NCBI GenBank assembly: GCA_026874595.1 | Contig: CM049322.1 | Coordinates: 28,893,340 to 28,957,339 of the forward strand | Direction: 5' to 3' | Length of the DNA stretch: 64,000 nucleotides | From: Sipunculus nudus | Taxonomy: Eukaryota; Annelida; Sipuncula; Golfingiida; Sipunculidae | Part shown: one piece after another, positions 1-13,200 of the stretch | Layout of the letters: each line of letters opens with the position of its first letter | Numbering within the stretch: the stretch's first letter is position 1 | The notes under the pieces: generated by a model | Seen by the model: the letters and a program-made list of their open reading frames with translations, nothing else | The model's database searches: none | Told to the model about the DNA's origin: nothing | Translations under genes and position numbers: made by a program

Positions 1-457
1 ACTTCCATGAGTGAAGCAATATGTTTGTTATATTTCATGAAATAGATCTGTATATTTTCATTTCCGGGATTGCTTTGGAATTTTTTTACGTTCATTTACC
101 TGACAGCGTCCAAAAGTCAGCCGTAATTTGTCAGTTGCGTAAACTGACAACATATTTAGTACTTTTTTCGACAGAATAGGAGAGAATCCTTTGGGTGTTC
201 TCTTCATAATCCTAAATCCACGAACCGTCTTGTTTTTTGTAAAATAGATTGTATCCGATCAGGACATTGCAGTGCATACCTATAGTGTCCTGTTTGTCAA
301 ATCCGTGCACAGGCCAAAACCGATGTTTGATCTATTCATGGAAAGGTGAATAAGGTCAGTGTAAACACACGCTAAAGGGGAGCAAAGTCGACCTGGTGCG
401 GTCCCCTCTATGATTATAAGCAGCAATTTATACACGGGTAAAATTGAGGCAATTGTG
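1..457. other. RFX4 upstream intron, left edge
   Basis: AT-rich non-coding sequence with no recognisable exon or repeat. It is part of the intron that precedes the first visible RFX4 exon, because the acceptor at 1078-1079 is the first splice site that fits the RFX reading frame. Confidence 0.5.
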
Positions 458-1018
458 GAATGATTAGTCCTCCATTAATTAGACTTCGGGCAGACAGATA
501 CACTGCTAGAATGATTATAGTCCTACAGAAATCAGACTTCTGGCAGACAGATACACAGCTGAAATAATTATAGTTCCAAAGTAATCAGACTTCCGTCAGG
601 CAGAAACACTGCTTGAATGATTAGTCCTCTGATAACCATACACCGGACAGACTAATACACTGCTAGAATGATTATAGCCCTACAGTGATCACACTTCGGG
701 CAGACAGATACACCGTTAGAATGATTAGTCCTACAGTGATCAGACTTCAGGCAGACAGATATACTGCTTGGATGATTAGTCCCGTGATAACCATACACCA
801 GAGAGACAGATACACTGCTGGAATGATTAGTCCTCTGATAACAATACACCGGAGAGACAGATACACTGCTGGGATTATTAGTCCCGTGATAACCATACAC
901 CAGAGAGACAGATACACTGCTGGGATTATTAGTCCCGTGATAACCATACACCAGAGAGACAGATACACTGCTGGAATGATTAGTCCTTTGACATCCATAC
1001 ACCGGAGAGACACAGTCT
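458..1018. repeat. 51-bp minisatellite
   Basis: Tandem units containing GACAGATACACTGCTGGAAT followed by a TTAGTCC element repeat every 51 bp in the right half (successive GAGAGACAG at 801, 852, 903, 954). The left units are more diverged and partly lengthened. Because 51 is divisible by 3, frames on both strands stay open by chance; these are not genes. The array ends about 60 bp before the RFX4 exon at 1080. Confidence 0.9.
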
Positions 1019-1079
1019 CGACTGGACTGATGAGTTACCAAATAACAAAGCTGATCTTCTATACTTCCTGACCCCACAG

Positions 1080-1203
1080 GTTAGAAGAGAACTACGAGAT
1101 CGCGGAGGGAGTGTGTATTCCTAGGAGCACCCTGTATCTCCACTACCTGGACTTCTGTGAGAAGAATGACTCTCAGCCAGTCAACGCCGCCAGCTTTGGC
1201 AAG
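1080..1203 (+). CDS. RFX4: RFX4 exon a (DNA-binding domain, middle)
   Basis: The acceptor is ccccacag and the donor AAG|gtaaga. After one phase base it encodes [16 protein letters not shown], then the helix with [10 protein letters not shown] and VNAASFGK. This is part of the winged-helix fold and aligns closely with vertebrate RFX4. Confidence 0.95.
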
Positions 1204-4200
1204 GTAAGACGATTATACATACAGCTCTCAGTCATTTTATCATATTTTGTCTGCTTCTCTTTTTTCAAAAGTCAAAAAATCATCAGGTTTATGAATTTTA
1301 AAGGTGTAATTTACAGAGTTTTTTTTTATTTATTTAGATAATGTTTTGGAAATAGATGTATAATTAAACAAAATGCCAGAATTACAAGAAATTCTTCTAT
1401 GACCATGCCCCTTGAATGAAATTAATACATAAGAAGAAGACAGAAATATAAATTCCAAGCGCTAATATTATTCTGATACTCGGTTCGCCGGAACATCAAT
1501 CGATGACTGTATTACGATACACGTTTTTCGAAACTTGGTGCAAGTTAGGGCAGATATAGTGGATAGGTATCTGTCGCCATCTACCGAGACTTTTGAGATC
1601 TATTGGATTATTCTTAAATGAATGAACAAAAGGCACGTTAAACTCCAAGTTTGTGGTCAGAATGTCATTTTTTCCATGTTGTACATTTAGAATCGAACAC
1701 ACATCATACAGTAATTAAACACTGACAGAATTTTCCTCGTCTTGCATTGGGAACCTCCAAGAGCAGGCGAGACGTGGAGAGAAGACTCCCGAGTAAATTA
1801 ATGTAGCCTTGTACTATTAGGAATGAAAACAGGAATCAAAATTTGCTTAAATAATATATGAATAACAAATAGTTGAGTTCAAGGCAGAACCCGGAAAATA
1901 GAATGTGATATCTAAAATTAATCAGTGAACAAACATTCAGGTTTCAAACTGAAGGACTTTTACACTTGGAATAGTGTCACCATTGTATTCAAACCTGTGT
2001 TAGATTTGTTTTACAGAATAAACAACTTTGCTTACAGCTACATAAAAGTTGTAATCTTAATTAATCTGAAATAAACCGTAATAAATTGTATAACCATCCT
2101 GAGAATAACGTATTATTTGTATAAAAGCCGATGCTTATTTGATTTTTTTTTTAGATCATTCGGCAGCAGTTTCCCCAGATCACGACAAGAAGACTCGGCA
2201 CACGAGGACAGTCAAAGTAAGATTCATGTAAAATACAGTAACAAGACAATGCCGCCATATTACGCAAAATCAAATGAAGAGGAATGTTGCAATGTATACA
2301 TATATGAATGTATAAATATATGACGCTGCTTTTGATGGTAAATGGGTATTCAGGTCACTTGTTACGAGGAAGTGGTTTCCTCAGTGTTTCTTGCTAATTT
2401 GACTGCATGCCAGTGCGTAAAAATAGCAACATATATTGGAAAAAAATGTATGAGATTTTACACAGCCGACAAGAATGTACAAGACTCATTAAATGTATGT
2501 GACTGTGTGTGCGTGCATAATGATACACCAGTGTATTGATTACCTGCGTTTACAGGTGACGTTTTGTCAGACCATCATGTGTTCTTCTTGTCTTGTTTCA
2601 GTGTATTGACTACCTGCGTTTACAGGTGACGTTTTGTCAGACCTACATGTGTTCTTCCTGTCTTGTTTCAGTGTATTGATTACCTGCGTTTACAGGTGAC
2701 GTTTTGTCAGACCTTCATGTGTTCTTCCTGTCTTGTTTCAGTGTATTGACTACCTGCGTTTACAGGTGACGTTTTGTCAGACCTACATGTGTTCTTCCTG
2801 TCTTGTTTCAGTGTATTGACTACCTGCGTTTACAGGTGACGTTTTGTCAGACCTTCATGTGTTCTTCCTGTCTTGTTTCAGTGTATTGACTACCTGCGTT
2901 TACAGGTGACGTTTTGTCAGACCTACATGTGTTCTTCCTGTCTTGTTTCAGTGTATTGACTACCTGCGTTTACAGGTGACGTTTTGTCAGACCTTCATGT
3001 GTTCTTCCTGTCTTGTTTCAGTGTATTGACTACCTGCGTTTACAGGTGACGTTTTGTCAGACCTTCATGTGTTCTTCCTGTCTTGTTTCAGTGTATTGAC
3101 TACCTGCGTTTACAGGTGACGTTTTGTCAGACCTACATGTGTTCTTCCTGTCTTGTTTCAGTGTATTGACTACCTGCGTTTACAGGTGACGTTTTGTCAG
3201 ACCTTCATGTGTTCTTCCTGTCTTGTTTCAGTGTATTGACTACCTGCGTTTACAGGTGACGTTTTGTCAGACCTACATGTGTTCTTCCTGTCTTGTTTCA
3301 GTGTATTGACTACCTGCGTTTACAGGTGACGTTTTGTCAGACCTTCATGTGTTCTTCCTGTCTTGTTTCAGTGTATTGACTACCTGCGTTTACAGGTGAC
3401 GTTTTGTCAGACCTACATGTGTTCTTCTTGTCTTGTTTCAGTGTATTGACTACCTGCGTTTACAGGTGACGTTTTGTCAGACCTACATGTGTTCTTCCTG
3501 TCTTGTTTCAGTGTATTGACTACCTGCGTTTACAGGTGACGTTTTGTCAGACCTTCATGTGTTCTTCCTGTTTTGTTTCAGTGTATTGACTACCTGCGTT
3601 TACAGGTGACGTTTTGTCAGACCTTCATGTGTTCTTCCTGTCTTGTTTCAGTGTATTGACTACCTGCGTTTACAGGTGACGTTTTGTCAGACCTACATGT
3701 GTTCTTCCTGTCTTGTTTCAGTGTATTGACTACCTGCGTTTACAGGTGACGTTTTGTCAGACCTACATGTGTTCTTCCTGTCTTGTTTCAGTGTATTGAC
3801 TACCTGCGTTTACAGGTGACGTTTTGTCAGACCTACATGTGTTCTTCCTGTCTTGTTTCAGTGTATTGACTACCTGCGTTTACAGGTGACGTTTTGTCAG
3901 ACCTACATGTGTTCTTCCTGTCTTGTTTCAGTGTATTGACTACCTGCGTTTACAGGTGACGTTTTGTCAGACCTACATGTGTTCTTCCTGTCTTGTTTCA
4001 GTGTATTGACTACCTGCGTTTACAGGTGACGTTTTGTCAGACCTACATGTGTTCTTCCTGTCTTGTTTCAGTGTATTGACTACCTGCGTTTACAGGTGAC
4101 GTTTTGTCAGACCTTCATGTGTTCTTCCTGTTTTGTTTCAGTGTATTGACTACCTGCGTTTACAGGTGACGTTTTGTCAGACCTACATGTGTTCTTCCTG

Positions 4201-7200
4201 TCTTGTTTCAGTGTATTGACTACCTGCGTTTACAGGTGACGTTTTGTCAGACCTACCTGTGTTCTTCCTGTCTTGTTTCAGTGTATTGACTACCTGCGTT
4301 TACAGGTGACGTTTTGTCAGACCTTCATGTGTTCTTCCTGTTTTGTTTCAGTGTATTGACTACCTGCGTTTACAGGTGACGTTTTGTCAGACCTACATGT
4401 GTTCTTCCTGTCTTGTTTCAGTGTATTGACTACCTGCGTTTACAGGTGACGTTTTGTCAGACCTACATGTGTTCTTCCTGTCTTGTTTCAGTGTATTGAC
4501 TACCTGCGTTTACAGGTGACGTTTTGTCAGACCTACATGTGTTCTTCCTGTCTTGTTTCAGTGTATTGACTACCTGCGTTTACAGGTGACGTTTTGTCAG
4601 ACCTACATGTGTTCTTCCTGTCTTGTTTCAGTGTATTGACTACCTGCGTTTACAGGTGACGTTTTGTCAGACCTACATGTGTTCTTCCTGTCTTGTTTCA
4701 GTGTATTGACTACCTGCGTTTACAGGTGACGTTTTGTCAGACCTTCATGTGTTCTTCCTGTCTTGTTTCAGTGTATTGACTACCTGCGTTTACAGGTGAC
4801 GTTTTGTCAGACCTTCATGTGTTCTTCCTGTCTTGTTTCAGTGTATTGACTACCTGCGTTTACAGGTGACGTTTTGTCAGACCTTCATGTGTTCTTCCTG
4901 TCTTGTTTCAGTGTATTGACTACCTGCGTTTACAGGTGACGTTTTGTCAGACCTACATGTGTTCTTCCTGTCTTGTTTCAGTGTATTGACTACCTGCGTT
5001 TACAGGTGACGTTTTGTCAGACCTTCATGTGTTCTTCCTGTCTTGTTTCAGTGTATTGACTACCTGCGTTTACAGGTGACGTTTTGTCAGACCTTCATGT
5101 GTTCTTCCTGTCTTGTTTCAGTGTTTTGACTACCTGCGTTTACAGGTGACGTTTTGTCAGACCTACATGTGTTCTTCCTGTCTTGTTTCAGTGTATTGAC
5201 TACCTGCGTTTACAGGTGACGTTTTGTCAGACCTTCATGTGTTCTTCCTGTCTTGTTTCAGTGTATTGACTACCTGCGTTTACAGGTGACGTTTTGTCAG
5301 ACCTTCATGTGTTCTTCCTGTCTTGTTTCAGTGTATTGACTACCTGCGTTTACAGGTGACGTTTTGTCAGACCTACATGTGTTCTTCCTGTCTTGTTTCA
5401 GTGTATTGACTACCTGCGTTTACAGGTGACGTTTTGTCAGACCTTCATGTGTTCTTCCTGTCTTGTTTCAGTGTATTGACTACCTGCGTTTACAGGTGAC
5501 GTTTTGTCAGACCTTCATGTGTTCTTCCTGTCTTGTTTCAGTGTATTGATTACCTGCGTTTACAGGTGACGTTTTGTCAGACCTTCATGTGTTCTTCCTG
5601 TCTTGTTTCAGTGTATTGACTACCTGCGTTTACAGGTGACGTTTTGTCAGACCTACATGTGTTCTTCCTGTCTTGTTTCAGTGTATTGACTACCTGCGTT
5701 TACAGGTGACGTTTTGTCAGACCTACATGTGTTCTTCCTGTCTTGTTTCAGTGTATTGACTACCTGCGTTTACAGGTGACGTTTTGTCAGACCTACATGT
5801 GTTCTTCCTGTCTTGTTTCAGTGTATTGACTACCTGCGTTTACAGGTGACGTTTTGTCAGACCTACATGTGTTCTTCCTGTCTTGTTTCAGTGTATTGAC
5901 TACCTGCGTTTACAGGTGACGTTTTGTCAGACCTACATGTGTTCTTCCTGTCTTGTTTCAGTGTATTGACTACCTGCGTTTACAGGTGACGTTTTGTCAG
6001 ACCTTCATGTGTTCTTCCTGTCTTGTTTCAGTGTATTGACTACCTGCGTTTACAGGTGACGTTTTGTCAGACCTACATGTGTTCTTCCTGTCTTGTTTCA
6101 GTGTATTGACTACCTGCGTTTACAGGTGACGTTTTGTCAGACCTACATGTGTTCTTCCTGTCTTGTTTCAGTGTATTGACTACCTGCGTTTACAGGTGAC
6201 GTTTTGTCAGACCTACATGTGTTCTTCCTGTCTTGTTTCAGTGTATTGACTACCTGCGTTTACAGGTGACGTTTTGTCAGACCTACATGTGTTCTTCCTG
6301 TCTTGTTTCAGTGTATTGACTACCTGCGTTTACAGGTGACGTTTTGTCAGACCTTCATGTGTTCTTCCTGTCTTGTTTCAGTGTATTGATTACCTGCGTT
6401 TACAGGTGACGTTTTGTCAGACCTACATGTGTTCTTCCTGTCTTGTTTCAGTGTATTGACTACCTGCGTTTACAGGTGACGTTTTGTCAGACCTACATGT
6501 GTTCTTCCTGTCTTGTTTCAGTGTATTGACTACCTGCGTTTACAGGTGACGTTTTGTCAGACCTACATGTGTTCTTCCTGTCTTGTTTTAGTGTATTGAC
6601 TACCTGCGTTTACAGGTGACGTTTTGTCAGACCTACATGTGTTCTTCCTGTCTTGTTTCAGTGTATTGACTACCTGCGTTTACAGGTGACGTTTTGTCAG
6701 ACCTACATGTGTTCTTCCTGTCTTGTTTCAGTGTATTGACTACCTGCGTTTACAGGTGACGTTTTGTCAGACCTACATGTGTTCTTCCTGTCTTGTTTTA
6801 GTGTATTGACTACCTGCGTTTACAGGTGACGTTTTGTCAGACCTACATGTGTTCTTCCTGTCTTGTTTCAGTGTATTGACTACCTGCGTTTACAGGTGAC
6901 GTTTTGTCAGACCTACATGTGTTCTTCCTGTCTTGTTTCAGTGTATTGACTACCTGCGTTTACAGGTGACGTTTTGTCAGACCTACATGTGTTCTTCCTG
7001 TCTTGTTTCAGTGTATTGACTACCTGCGTTTACAGGTGACGTTTTGTCAGACCTACATGTGTTCTTCCTGTCTTGTTTCAGTGTATTGACTACCTGCGTT
7101 TACAGGTGACGTTTTGTCAGACCTACATGTGTTCTTCCTGTCTTGTTTCAGTGTATTGACTACCTGCGTTTACAGGTGACGTTTTGTCAGACCTACATGT

Positions 7201-10200
7201 GTTCTTCCTGTCTTGTTTCAGTGTATTGACTACCTGCGTTTACAGGTGACGTTTTGTCAGACCTACATGTGTTCTTCCTGTCTTGTTTTAGTGTATTGAC
7301 TACCTGCGTTTACAGGTGACGTTTTGTCAGACCTACATGTGTTCTTCCTGTCTTGTTTCAGTGTATTGACTACCTGCGTTTACAGGTGACGTTTTGTCAG
7401 ACCTTCATGTGTTCTTCCTGTCTTGTTTCAGTGTATTGACTACCTGCGTTTACAGGTGACGTTTTGTCAGACCTACATGTGTTCTTCCTGTCTTGTTTCA
7501 GTGTATTGACTACCTGCGTTTACAGGTGACGTTTTGTCAGACCTTCATGTGTTCTTCCTGTCTTGTTTCAGTGTATTGATTACCTGCGTTTACAGGTGAC
7601 GTTTTGTCAGACCTACATGTGTTCTTCCTGTCTTGTTTCAGTGTATTGACTACCTGCGTTTACAGGTGACGTTTTGTCAGACCTACATGTGTTCTTCCTG
7701 TCTTGTTTCAGTGTATTGACTACCTGCGTTTACAGGTGACGTTTTGTCAGACCTACATGTGTTCTTCCTGTCTTGTTTTAGTGTATTGACTACCTGCGTT
7801 TACAGGTGACGTTTTGTCAGACCTACATGTGTTCTTCCTGTCTTGTTTCAGTGTATTGACTACCTGCGTTTACAGGTGACGTTTTGTCAGACCTACATGT
7901 GTTCTTCCTGTCTTGTTTCAGTGTATTGACTACCTGCGTTTACAGGTGACGTTTTGTCAGACCTACATGTGTTCTTCCTGTCTTGTTTTAGTGTATTGAC
8001 TACCTGCGTTTACAGGTGACGTTTTGTCAGACCTACATGTGTTCTTCCTGTCTTGTTTCAGTGTATTGACTACCTGCGTTTACAGGTGACGTTTTGTCAG
8101 ACCTACATGTGTTCTTCCTGTCTTGTTTCAGTGTATTGACTACCTGCGTTTACAGGTGACGTTTTGTCAGACCTACATGTGTTCTTCCTGTCTTGTTTCA
8201 GTGTATTGACTACCTGCGTTTACAGGTGACGTTTTGTCAGACCTACATGTGTTCTTCCTGTCTTGTTTCAGTGTATTGACTACCTGCGTTTACAGGTGAC
8301 GTTTTGTCAGACCTACATGTGTTCTTCCTGTCTTGTTTCAGTGTATTGACTACCTGCGTTTACAGGTGACGTTTTGTCAGACCTACATGTGTTCTTCCTG
8401 TCTTGTTTCAGTGTATTGACTACCTGCGTTTACAGGTGACGTTTTGTCAGACCTACATGTGTTCTTCCTGTCTTGTTTTAGTGTATTGACTACCTGCGTT
8501 TACAGGTGACGTTTTGTCAGACCTACATGTGTTCTTCCTGTCTTGTTTCAGTGTATTGACTACCTGCGTTTACAGGTGACGTTTTGTCAGACCTTCATGT
8601 GTTCTTCCTGTCTTGTTTCAGTGTATTGACTACCTGCGTTTACAGGTGACGTTTTGTCAGACCTACATGTGTTCTTCCTGTCTTGTTTCAGTGTATTGAC
8701 TACCTGCGTTTACAGGTGACGTTTTGTCAGACCTACATGTGTTCTTCCTGTCTTGTTTCAGTGTATTGACTACCTGCGTTTACAGGTGACGTTTTGTCAG
8801 ACCTACATGTGTTCTTCCTGTCTTGTTTCAGTGTATTGACTACCTGCGTTTACAGGTGACGTTTTGTCAGACCTACATGTGTTCTTCCTGTCTTGTTTCA
8901 GTGTATTGACTACCTGCGTTTACAGGTGACGTTTTGTCAGACCTTCATGTGTTCTTCCTGTCTTGTTTCAGTGTATTGACTACCTGCGTTTACAGGTGAC
9001 GTTTTGTCAGACCTACATGTGTTCTTCCTGTCTTGTTTCAGTGTATTGACTACCTGCGTTTACAGGTGACGTTTTGTCAGACCTTCATGTGTTCTTCCTG
9101 TCTTGTTTCAGTGTATTGACTACCTGCGTTTACAGGTGACGTTTTGTCAGACCTTCATGTGTTCTTCCTGTCTTGTTTCAGTGTATTGACTACCTGCGTT
9201 TACAGGTGACGTTTTGTCAGACCTTCATGTGTTCTTCCTGTCTTGTTTCAGTGTATTGACTACCTGCGTTTACAGGTGACGTTTTGTCAGACCTACATGT
9301 GTTCTTCCTGTCTTGTTTCAGTGTATTGACTACCTGCGTTTACAGGTGACGTTTTGTCAGACCTACATGTGTTCTTCCTGTCTTGTTTCAGTGTATTGAC
9401 TACCTGCGTTTACAGGTGACGTTTTGTCAGACCTTCATGTGTTCTTCCTGTCTTGTTTCAGTGTATTGACTACCTGCGTTTACAGGTGACGTTTTGTCAG
9501 ACCTTCATGTGTTCTTCCTGTCTTGTTTCAGTGTTTTGACTACCTGCGTTTACAGGTGACGTTTTGTCAGACCTTCATGTGTTCTTCCTGTCTTGTTTCA
9601 GTGTATTCACTACCTGCGTTTACAGGTGACGTTTTGTCAGACCTTCATGTGTTCTTCCTGTCTTGTTTCAGTGTATTGACTACCTGCGTTTACAGGTGAC
9701 GTTTTGTCAGACCTACATGTGTTCTTCCTGTCTTGTTTCAGTGTATTGACTACCTGCGTTTACAGGTGACGTTTTGTCAGACCTACATGTGTTCTTCCTG
9801 TCTTGTTTCAGTGTATTGACTACCTGCGTTTACAGGTGACGTTTTGTCAGACCTTCATGTGTTCTTCCTGTCTTGTTTCAGTGTATTGACTACCTGCGTT
9901 TACAGGTGACGTTTTGTCAGACCTACATGTGTTCTTCCTGTCTTGTTTCAGTGCATTGACTACCTGCGTTTACAGGTGACGTTTTGTCAGACCTACATGT
10001 GTTCTTCCTGTCTTGTTTCAGTGTATTGACTACCTGCGTTTACAGGTGACGTTTTGTCAGACCTACATGTGTTCTTCCTGTCTTGTTTCAGTGTATTGAC
10101 TACCTGCGTTTACAGGTGACGTTTTGTCAGACCTTCATGTGTTCTTCCTGTCTTGTTTCAGTGTATTGACTACCTGCGTTTACAGGTGACGTTTTGTCAG

Positions 10201-13200
10201 ACCTACATGTGTTCTTCCTGTCTTGTTTCAGTGTTTTGACTACCTGCGTTTACAGGTGACGTTTTGTCAGACCTACATGTGTTCTTCCTGTCTTGTTTCA
10301 GTGTTTTGACTACCTGCGTTTACAGGTGACGTTTTGTCAGACCTACATGTGTTCTTCCTGTCTTGTTTCAGTGTATTGACTACCTGCGTTTACAGGTGAC
10401 GTTTTTTCAGACCTACATGTGTTCTTCCTGACTTGTTTCAGTGTATTGACTACCTGCGTTTACAGGTGACGTTTTGTCAGACCTACATGTGTTCTTCCTG
10501 TCTTGTTTCAGTGTTTTGACTACCTGCGTTTACAGGTGACGTTTTGTCAGACCTACATGTGTTCTTCCTGTCTTGTTTCAGTGTATTGACTACCTGCGTT
10601 TACAGGTGACGTTTTGTCAGACCTACATGTGTTCTTCCTGTCTTGTTTCAGTGTATTGACTACCTGCGTTTACAGGTGACGTTTTGTCAGACCTACATGT
10701 GTTCTTCCTGTCTTGTTTCAGTGTATTGACTACCTGCGTTTACAGGTGACGTTTTGTCAGACCTTCATGTGTTCTTCCTGTCTTGTTTCAGTGTATTGAC
10801 TACCTGCGTTTACAGGTGACGTTTTGTCAGACCTACATGTGTTCTTCCTGTCTTGTTTCAGTGTATTGACTACCTGCGTTTACAGGTGACGTTTTGTCAG
10901 ACCTACATGTGTTCTTCCTGTCTTGTTTCAGTGTATTGACTACCTGCGTTTACAGGTGACGTTTTGTCAGACCTTCATGTGTTCTTCCTGTCTTGTTTCA
11001 GTGTATTGACTACCTGCGTTTACAGGTGACGTTTTGTCAGACCTACATGTGTTCTTCCTGTCTTGTTTCAGTGTATTGACTACCTGCGTTTACAGGTGAC
11101 GTTTTGTCAGACCTTCATGTGTTCTTCCTGTTTTGTTTCAGTGTATTGACTACCTGCGTTTACAGGTGACGTTTTGTCAGACCTTCATGTGTTCTTCCTG
11201 TTTTGTTTCAGTGTATTGACTACCTGCGTTTACAGGTGACGTTTTGTCAGACCTTCATGTGTTCTTCCTGTCTTGTTTCAGTGTATTGACTACCTGCGTT
11301 TACAGGTGACGTTTTGTCAGACCTTCATGTGTTCTTCCTGTTTTGTTTCAGTGTATTGACTACCTGCGTTTACAGGTGACGTTTTGTCAGACCTTCATGT
11401 GTTCTTCCTGTTTTGTTTTAGTGTATTGACTACCTGCGTTTACAGGTGACGTTTTGTCAGACCTTCATGTGTTCTTTCTGTTTTGTTTCAGTGTATTGAC
11501 TACCTGCGTTTACAGGTGACGTTTTTTCAGACCTACATGTGTTCTTCCTGTCTTGTTTCAGTGTTTTGACTACCTGCGTTTACAGGTGACGTTTTGTCAG
11601 ACCTACATGTGTTCTTCCTGTCTTGTTTCAGTGTATTGACTACCTGCGTTTACAGGTGACGTTTTGTCAGACCTTCATGTGTTCTTCCTGTCTTGTTTCA
11701 GTGTTTTGACTACCTGCGTTTACAGGTGACGTTTTGTCAGACTTTCATGTGTTCTTTCTGTTTTGTTTCGGTGTATTGACTACCTGCGTTTACAGGTGAC
11801 GTTTTGTCAGACCTACATGTGTTCTTCCTGTCTTGTTTCGGTGTTTTGACTACCTGCGTTTACAGGTGACGTTTTGTCAGACCTACATGTGTTCTTCCTG
11901 TCTTGTTTCAGTGTATTGACTACCTGCGTTTACAGGTGACGTTTTGTCAGACCTTCATGTGTTCTTCCTGTCTTGTTTCAGTGTATTGACTACCTGCGTT
12001 TACAGGTGACGTTTTGTCAGACCTACATGTGTTCTTCCTGTCTTGTTTCAGTGTATTGACTACCTGCGTTTACAGGTGACGTTTTGTCAGACCTACATGT
12101 GTTCTTCCTGTCTTGTTTCAGTGTATTGACTACCTGCGTTTACAGGTGACGTTTTGTCAGACCTTCATGTGTTCTTCCTGTCTTGTTTCAGTGTATTGAT
12201 TACCTGCGTTTACAGGTGACGTTTTGTCAGACCTACATGTGTTCTTCCTGTCTTGTTTCAGTGTTTTGACTACCTGCGTTTACAGGTGACGTTTTGTCAG
12301 ACCTACATGTGTTCTTCCTGTCTTGTTTCAGTGTATTGACTACCTGCGTTTACAGGTGACGTTTTGTCAGACCTTCATGTGTTCTTCCTGTCTTGTTTCA
12401 GTGTATTGACAACCTGCGTTTACAAGTGACGTTTTGTCAGACCTACATGTGTTCTTCCTGTCTTGTTTCAGTGTTTTGACTACCTGCGTTTACAGGTGAC
12501 GTTTTGTCAGACCTACATGTGTTCTTCCTGTCTTGTTTCAGTGTTTTGACTACCTGCGTTTACAGGTGACGTTTTGTCAGACCTACATGTGTTCTTCCTG
12601 TCTTGTTTCAGTGTTTTGACTACCTGCGTTTACAGGTGACGTTTTGTCAGACCTACATGTGTTCTTCCTGTCTTGTTTCAGTGTATTGACTACCTGCGTT
12701 TACAGGTGACGTTTTGTCAGACCTACATGTGTTCTTCCTGTCTTGTTTCAGTGTATTGACTACCTGCGTTTACAGGTGACGTTTTGTCAGACCTTCATGT
12801 GTTCTTTCTGTTTTGTTTCAGTGTTTTGACTACCTGCGTTTACAGGTGACGTTTTGTCAGACCTACATGTGTTCTTCCTGTCTTGTTTCAGTTTTTTGAC
12901 TACCTGCGTTTACAGGTGACGTTTTTTCAGACCTACATGTGTTCTTCCTGTCTTGTTTCAGTGTTTTGACTACCTGCGTTTACAGGTGACGTTTTGTCAG
13001 ACCTACATGTGTTCTTCCTGTCTTGTTTCAGTGTATTGACTACCTGCGTTTACAGGTGACGTTTTGTCAGACCTTCATGTGTTCTTTCTGTTTTGTTTCA
13101 GTGTTTTGACTACCTGCGTTTACAGGTGACGTTTTGTCAGACCTACATGTGTTCTTCCTGTCTTGTTTCAGTGTATTGACTACCTGCGTTTACAGGTGAC

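Noticed and set aside
652-1077. Open frames on both strands at 652-1077
   Set aside because: Product of the 51-bp minisatellite; 51 is a multiple of 3 and both strands are open with repeated peptides.
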